Origin: HGM05232 sp036661515
Lineage (GTDB): Bacteria; Bacteroidota; Bacteroidia; Bacteroidales; Muribaculaceae
Assembly (NCBI GenBank): GCA_036661515.1
Contig: JAVWYO010000089.1
Span: forward strand, 1-8,397
DNA length: 8,397 bases
Direction of reading: 5' to 3'
A model generated the notes under the pieces. That model was not told the origin of the DNA. It worked only from the letters and a program-made list of their open reading frames with translations, and searched no databases. The position numbers and the translations under genes are program-made. This document shows positions 5,704-8,397 of the stretch, one piece after another; position 1 is the first letter of the stretch; each line of letters opens with the position of its first letter.

Positions 5704-7503
5704 ATGAAACAAAAATCAGAAACTAATAATACGTATTATAATAACGTAATAAATAGCGCGTCGGCTGATAAGGGTCAATTGTCAAAGAAGGTGAGAATGG
5801 TGTCGACAGCTCGACTTGTGACGGTGGTTGCTGGTATAATAGCTGTGTGGCAATTATGGGGTAATGCTTGGTGCGTGTTTGGTGCAATAATTATTGCGAT
5901 AATAATATTTCTTGTCCTTGTGAAATATCATGAAAAATTGTATTTAGCGCGCTTGCTTGCAGAGGCTCGCATAAATATAGCGCAAGATAATATTGATAGA
6001 ATGAATTTACGTCTTACCAAGTGTGAAACGGGTAATAAATATATCGATACGCATCATAAATACACCTACGACCTCGATGTGTTTGGTGGCTCATCGTTAT
6101 ATTCACTCTTAGATACTACTATAACATTAGGAGGAGCTGACCAACTGGCATCATGGCTTATATGCCCTGAAAAGATTAGGAGTGAGATTAGTGTGCGACA
6201 ACAGGCAATAAAAGAGTTGTCGGAATTAAATGATTTTCGCACCGATTTACGTGCGCATGGCATAGTAGCTAATGATGAAATAAGACAAGAATCTACAATT
6301 GAATTTAATTCAATTCCATCGTATGAAATATCGAAATGGAAACGCATAGCAACATATCTTTTTCCAGCTTTAATGTTGGCACTTATAATTCTATCATCGA
6401 TAGGAATCGTTAATGGGCTGGTAGTTGCGTATATGTTTATTGGTGGGCTGTTGCTTGCAGGACTTGGCGCAAAGAAAGTGTCGGCTTTGCATAAGACTCT
6501 TGATAGCTTGGTGAGTAAAATCTCTACATATCATGCTTTATTTGCAGAGGTCGAACATACGCAATTTCAGTCACTATTATTACAAAAATTGCAATCGAAA
6601 TTGATAATTGATGATTGCGCGGCTTCCATTGCTACACAGCGATTAGAAAAGATACTTAATAATTTAGATCAGCGGTATAATGTGTTTGGTTTTATGATTC
6701 TAAATGGCTTCATGCTTTGGGATTATCGTCAGCTTGACAATGCGGCAAGATGGATGCGCAAGTATGCAAAGAGTTTGCCCGACTGGTATGATACGCTATC
6801 TGAAATAGATGCTCTGTCGGCTCTTGGAACATATCGATTTAATAATCCTGCATATATATTTCCATCGCTTGACGTGGAGCAAAAGATAGTGATGACTGGG
6901 ACGCAAATAGGGCACCCATTAATCCCCGCACAGCGTTGCGTGTGCAATATGATTGAAGATATGACCTATGGCTCGTTTATGGTAGTTACTGGAGCAAATA
7001 TGGCAGGGAAAAGCACCTATCTGCGCACTATAGGCGTAAATTATCTATTAGCTCTCATTGGCGCGCCAGTATTTGCTCAAACGCTTTCATTCACGCCAGT
7101 ATCGATGTTTACGGGGCTTCGTACCACAGATTCTCTTCATGATAATGAGTCTTATTTCTTTGCTGAACTGCGCCGATTGCAAGCAATCATTGAGCAAGCT
7201 AAGAGTGGCGAACGCATGTTTGTAATTCTTGATGAGATATTAAAGGGAACAAACTCTATTGATAAGCAGAAAGGTTCGCTTGCACTTGTTCGTAAACTTG
7301 TAGAAATGAATATTACAGGGATTATTGCTACTCATGACTTAATGCTCGGCACTCTTGCAGATGAATTTCCAGAAAACATAAAAAATTACTGTTTTGAGGC
7401 TGAAATAAAAGGAGATACACTCACATTCTCATATCGCATGTGTGCAGGTATTGCCAAGAATATGAATGCCTATTTCCTCATGCAACGCATGGGCATAGTG
7501 TGA
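5704..7503 (+). CDS. Membrane-anchored MutS-family ATPase lacking the mismatch-reading domain
   Basis: This 599-residue protein has the MutS core and ATPase domains but no N-terminal mismatch-recognition domain with its Phe-x-Glu motif, and is about 250 residues shorter than true MutS. Two predicted membrane helices lie at about 36-53 and 55-73. The MutS core begins at SSLYSLLDTTITLGG (130 on) with RQQAIKEL near 165, and a second hydrophobic pair sits at about 217-236 and 238-257. The ABC-type ATPase has Walker A GANMAGKST (430-438), the TTDSLHDNESYFFAEL segment (474-489), Walker B VILDE (507-511) and ATHD (542-545), so it should be active. Similar proteins annotated as MutS-related are common in Bacteroidota, with no settled role known to me. 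I chose the ATG at 5704 over 5680 because a -7 box lies between them. It is divergent from the portal-like gene, with 116 bp to the next gene. Confidence 0.85.
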   Translation: MKQKSETNNTYYNNVINSASADKGQLSKKVRMVSTARLVTVVAGIIAVWQLWGNAWCVFGAIIIAIIIFLVLVKYHEKLYLARLLAEARINIAQDNIDRMNLRLTKCETGNKYIDTHHKYTYDLDVFGGSSLYSLLDTTITLGGADQLASWLICPEKIRSEISVRQQAIKELSELNDFRTDLRAHGIVANDEIRQESTIEFNSIPSYEISKWKRIATYLFPALMLALIILSSIGIVNGLVVAYMFIGGLLLAGLGAKKVSALHKTLDSLVSKISTYHALFAEVEHTQFQSLLLQKLQSKLIIDDCAASIATQRLEKILNNLDQRYNVFGFMILNGFMLWDYRQLDNAARWMRKYAKSLPDWYDTLSEIDALSALGTYRFNNPAYIFPSLDVEQKIVMTGTQIGHPLIPAQRCVCNMIEDMTYGSFMVVTGANMAGKSTYLRTIGVNYLLALIGAPVFAQTLSFTPVSMFTGLRTTDSLHDNESYFFAELRRLQAIIEQAKSGERMFVILDEILKGTNSIDKQKGSLALVRKLVEMNITGIIATHDLMLGTLADEFPENIKNYCFEAEIKGDTLTFSYRMCAGIAKNMNAYFLMQRMGIV

Positions 7504-7619
7504 AATAAAAGCATATTTACAAAAGAAATTGCTTGTCCACATGTTATAATCTTATTTTAAACAAGGAGGGCGTTTTGTGATGGGTACTTTTGCGAGATAA
7601 CTTTATTTCGTAAAATATT
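7504..7619 (+). other. Intergenic region between MutS-like and holin-like genes
   Basis: This AT-rich gap has no gene I would defend and no clear terminator hairpin after the MutS-like stop. It includes AAGGAGGG (7563-7570), a strong Shine-Dalgarno look-alike, ahead of a six-codon reading frame, MGTFAR, from 7580. Because this phylum seldom relies on Shine-Dalgarno pairing, I do not annotate that frame as a peptide. Confidence 0.4.
7585..7592 (+). promoter_or_regulatory. -7 promoter box for the holin-peptidase pair
   Basis: TACTTTTG matches TAnnTTTG exactly and would start transcription near 7597, leaving about 23 nt before the ATG at 7620. No TTTG lies 19-21 nt upstream. It suggests that the lysis-like pair is transcribed on its own rather than only by read-through from the MutS-like gene. 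Confidence 0.5.
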
Positions 7620-8075
7620 ATGGAAATGCCAGAACTTGAAAAAATGACGTGGGTGCTTGCTCTTGTGCTTGGAGAATATGTAATGGTGCTTTTTGCTGTT
7701 ATTGCCGACTTGATTAGTGGTGTGCGAAAGGCAAAATTGCGAGGAGAAGCTCGACGGAGTAAGGCTCTACGCAGAACAGTAGATAAAATTGTACGATATT
7801 ACAATGCCCTATTTGCTCTCACGATTATTGATGCTATGCAGATTGCTGGTGTACTATATCTGCGTATTGTTGAGGGATATATATCACTTCCTACGCTCCC
7901 TATTTTTACACTACTTGGTTCACTTGGTGTTGCATTTATAGAGGTGAAAAGCATCTATGAAAAGGCTGAAGATAAAGAACAAAGGCAATATGATGCTGCG
8001 ATAAATATATTATTGAAAGCCATTAAAAGCCCTTATCTAAAAGATTATATTAATAAAAACACACAATCAGAATGA
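7620..8075 (+). CDS. Holin-like small membrane protein (phage_holin_4 type)
   Basis: This 151-residue inner-membrane protein has three predicted membrane helices, at about 11-33, 63-82 and 91-109. A strongly basic loop, RKAKLRGEARRSKALRRT (36-53), separates the first two, and a charged cytoplasmic tail follows (110-151). The segment DLISGVRKAKLRGEARRSKALRRTVDKI, followed by tyrosines, resembles the phage_holin_4/toxin-secretion holin family. Holins form membrane lesions that release a cell-wall hydrolase at the end of phage growth. The call is supported by the downstream M15 peptidase, whose ATG overlaps its stop as ATGA (8072-8075). The first ATG of the frame is used; M3 is an alternative that would change little. 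It could also be a conserved chromosomal membrane protein, since similarity is by pattern only. Confidence 0.68.
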   Translation: MEMPELEKMTWVLALVLGEYVMVLFAVIADLISGVRKAKLRGEARRSKALRRTVDKIVRYYNALFALTIIDAMQIAGVLYLRIVEGYISLPTLPIFTLLGSLGVAFIEVKSIYEKAEDKEQRQYDAAINILLKAIKSPYLKDYINKNTQSE

Positions 8076-8397
8076 ATTACTTTACCATTGAAGAATTGTC
8101 GCAGTCATCAACTGCTATTAAAGAAAAAATTGATAATATACCTACCGTGTTAGCCGTACGTTATATGAACCGATTAATTGAAAAAACGCTTAATCCTGCC
8201 AGAGAAATTCTTGGGACCCCAATAAAAGTAAATAGCGGATTTCGCTCCCTTAAATTAAACAGCCGGATAGGTGGCGCGCGCAATTCATATCATTTGCAAG
8301 GACGTGCAGCCGACTTAAATGCTGGTTCACCTAAAGCAAATATTCAATTATATAATATACTTCAACGACTTCCTCACATTGAACTAATAAATGAAAA
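8072..8397 (+). CDS. M15-family peptidase, endolysin-like (partial, runs off the window)
   Basis: The first 108 residues are visible; the gene continues beyond the window edge. The opening MNYFTIEELSQSSTA, then VRYMNRLIEKTLNPAREILGTPIKVNSGFRS, is the standard N-terminus of the short peptidase M15_3 family, D-Ala-D-Ala carboxypeptidase or L-Ala-D-Glu endopeptidase-like enzymes often used as phage endolysins. The zinc site motif SxHxxGxAxD is present as SYHLQGRAAD, with ligands H74 and D81. The C-terminal zinc histidine would be just past the edge. Translation is coupled to the holin-like gene by the ATGA overlap. No signal peptide is visible, which fits export through a holin. Confidence 0.85.
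   Translation, partial: MNYFTIEELSQSSTAIKEKIDNIPTVLAVRYMNRLIEKTLNPAREILGTPIKVNSGFRSLKLNSRIGGARNSYHLQGRAADLNAGSPKANIQLYNILQRLPHIELINE

Noticed and set aside
6551..6560. TCGAACAT inside the MutS-like gene as another ArsR site
   Set aside because: A single half-site in coding sequence with no opposite arm at the right distance; expected by chance.
7563..7600. Possible leader peptide MGTFAR with a strong Shine-Dalgarno look-alike
   Set aside because: Only six codons; it overlaps the predicted -7 box TACTTTTG, and this phylum rarely depends on Shine-Dalgarno pairing.
1..8397. CRISPR array, tRNA, insertion sequence, integrase or attachment sites
   Set aside because: No regularly spaced repeats, cloverleaf, transposase or recombinase motifs, or flanking direct repeats were recognised.

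Overview
The window looks like a chromosomal segment of an AT-rich Bacteroidota, most likely a Bacteroidales member. Matches to the Bacteroidetes -7 promoter box (TAnnTTTG) lie upstream of several genes, start codons lack Shine-Dalgarno sequences and sit in A/T-rich leaders, and the gene families fit gut Bacteroidales. I cannot name a genus from the sequence alone.

Layout. Positions 123-2156 (minus strand) hold a compact arsenic-type operon, read in the order ArsR repressor, thioredoxin-like redox protein (CAGC), thioredoxin-coupled arsenate reductase ArsC, DUF318/ArsP-family permease. Its promoter lies inside a 26-bp palindrome just upstream of arsR, and a near-copy of that palindrome sits between arsR and the redox gene. 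Divergent from it, 2347-4059 (plus) encodes a SulP anion transporter with a C-terminal STAS domain, driven by a textbook -7 box. A strong hairpin at 4037-4073 separates it from the convergent gene at 4091-5602 (minus), a phage portal-like protein standing alone with no terminase, protease or capsid gene beside it. Divergent from the portal gene is a MutS-family ATPase (5704-7503, plus) that lacks the mismatch-reading domain and carries predicted membrane helices. Next come a small holin-like membrane protein (7620-8075) and, overlapping it by ATGA, the start of an M15 peptidase (8072 to the window edge), which together look like a lysis pair.

How they work together. In the ars operon, ArsC would reduce arsenate using electrons from a thioredoxin-type partner, the permease would move the trivalent arsenical out, and ArsR would shut the operon off until a trivalent arsenical binds its cysteine cluster. 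The right half reads as scattered phage-derived functions (portal, holin, cell-wall peptidase) around a chromosomal MutS paralog. The portal ends where relatives, as I recall them, continue, so decay of an old prophage is the simplest reading. A domesticated or gene-transfer-agent-like set is the more exciting but unproven alternative.

No tRNA, rRNA, CRISPR array, insertion sequence, integrase or attachment site was recognised.
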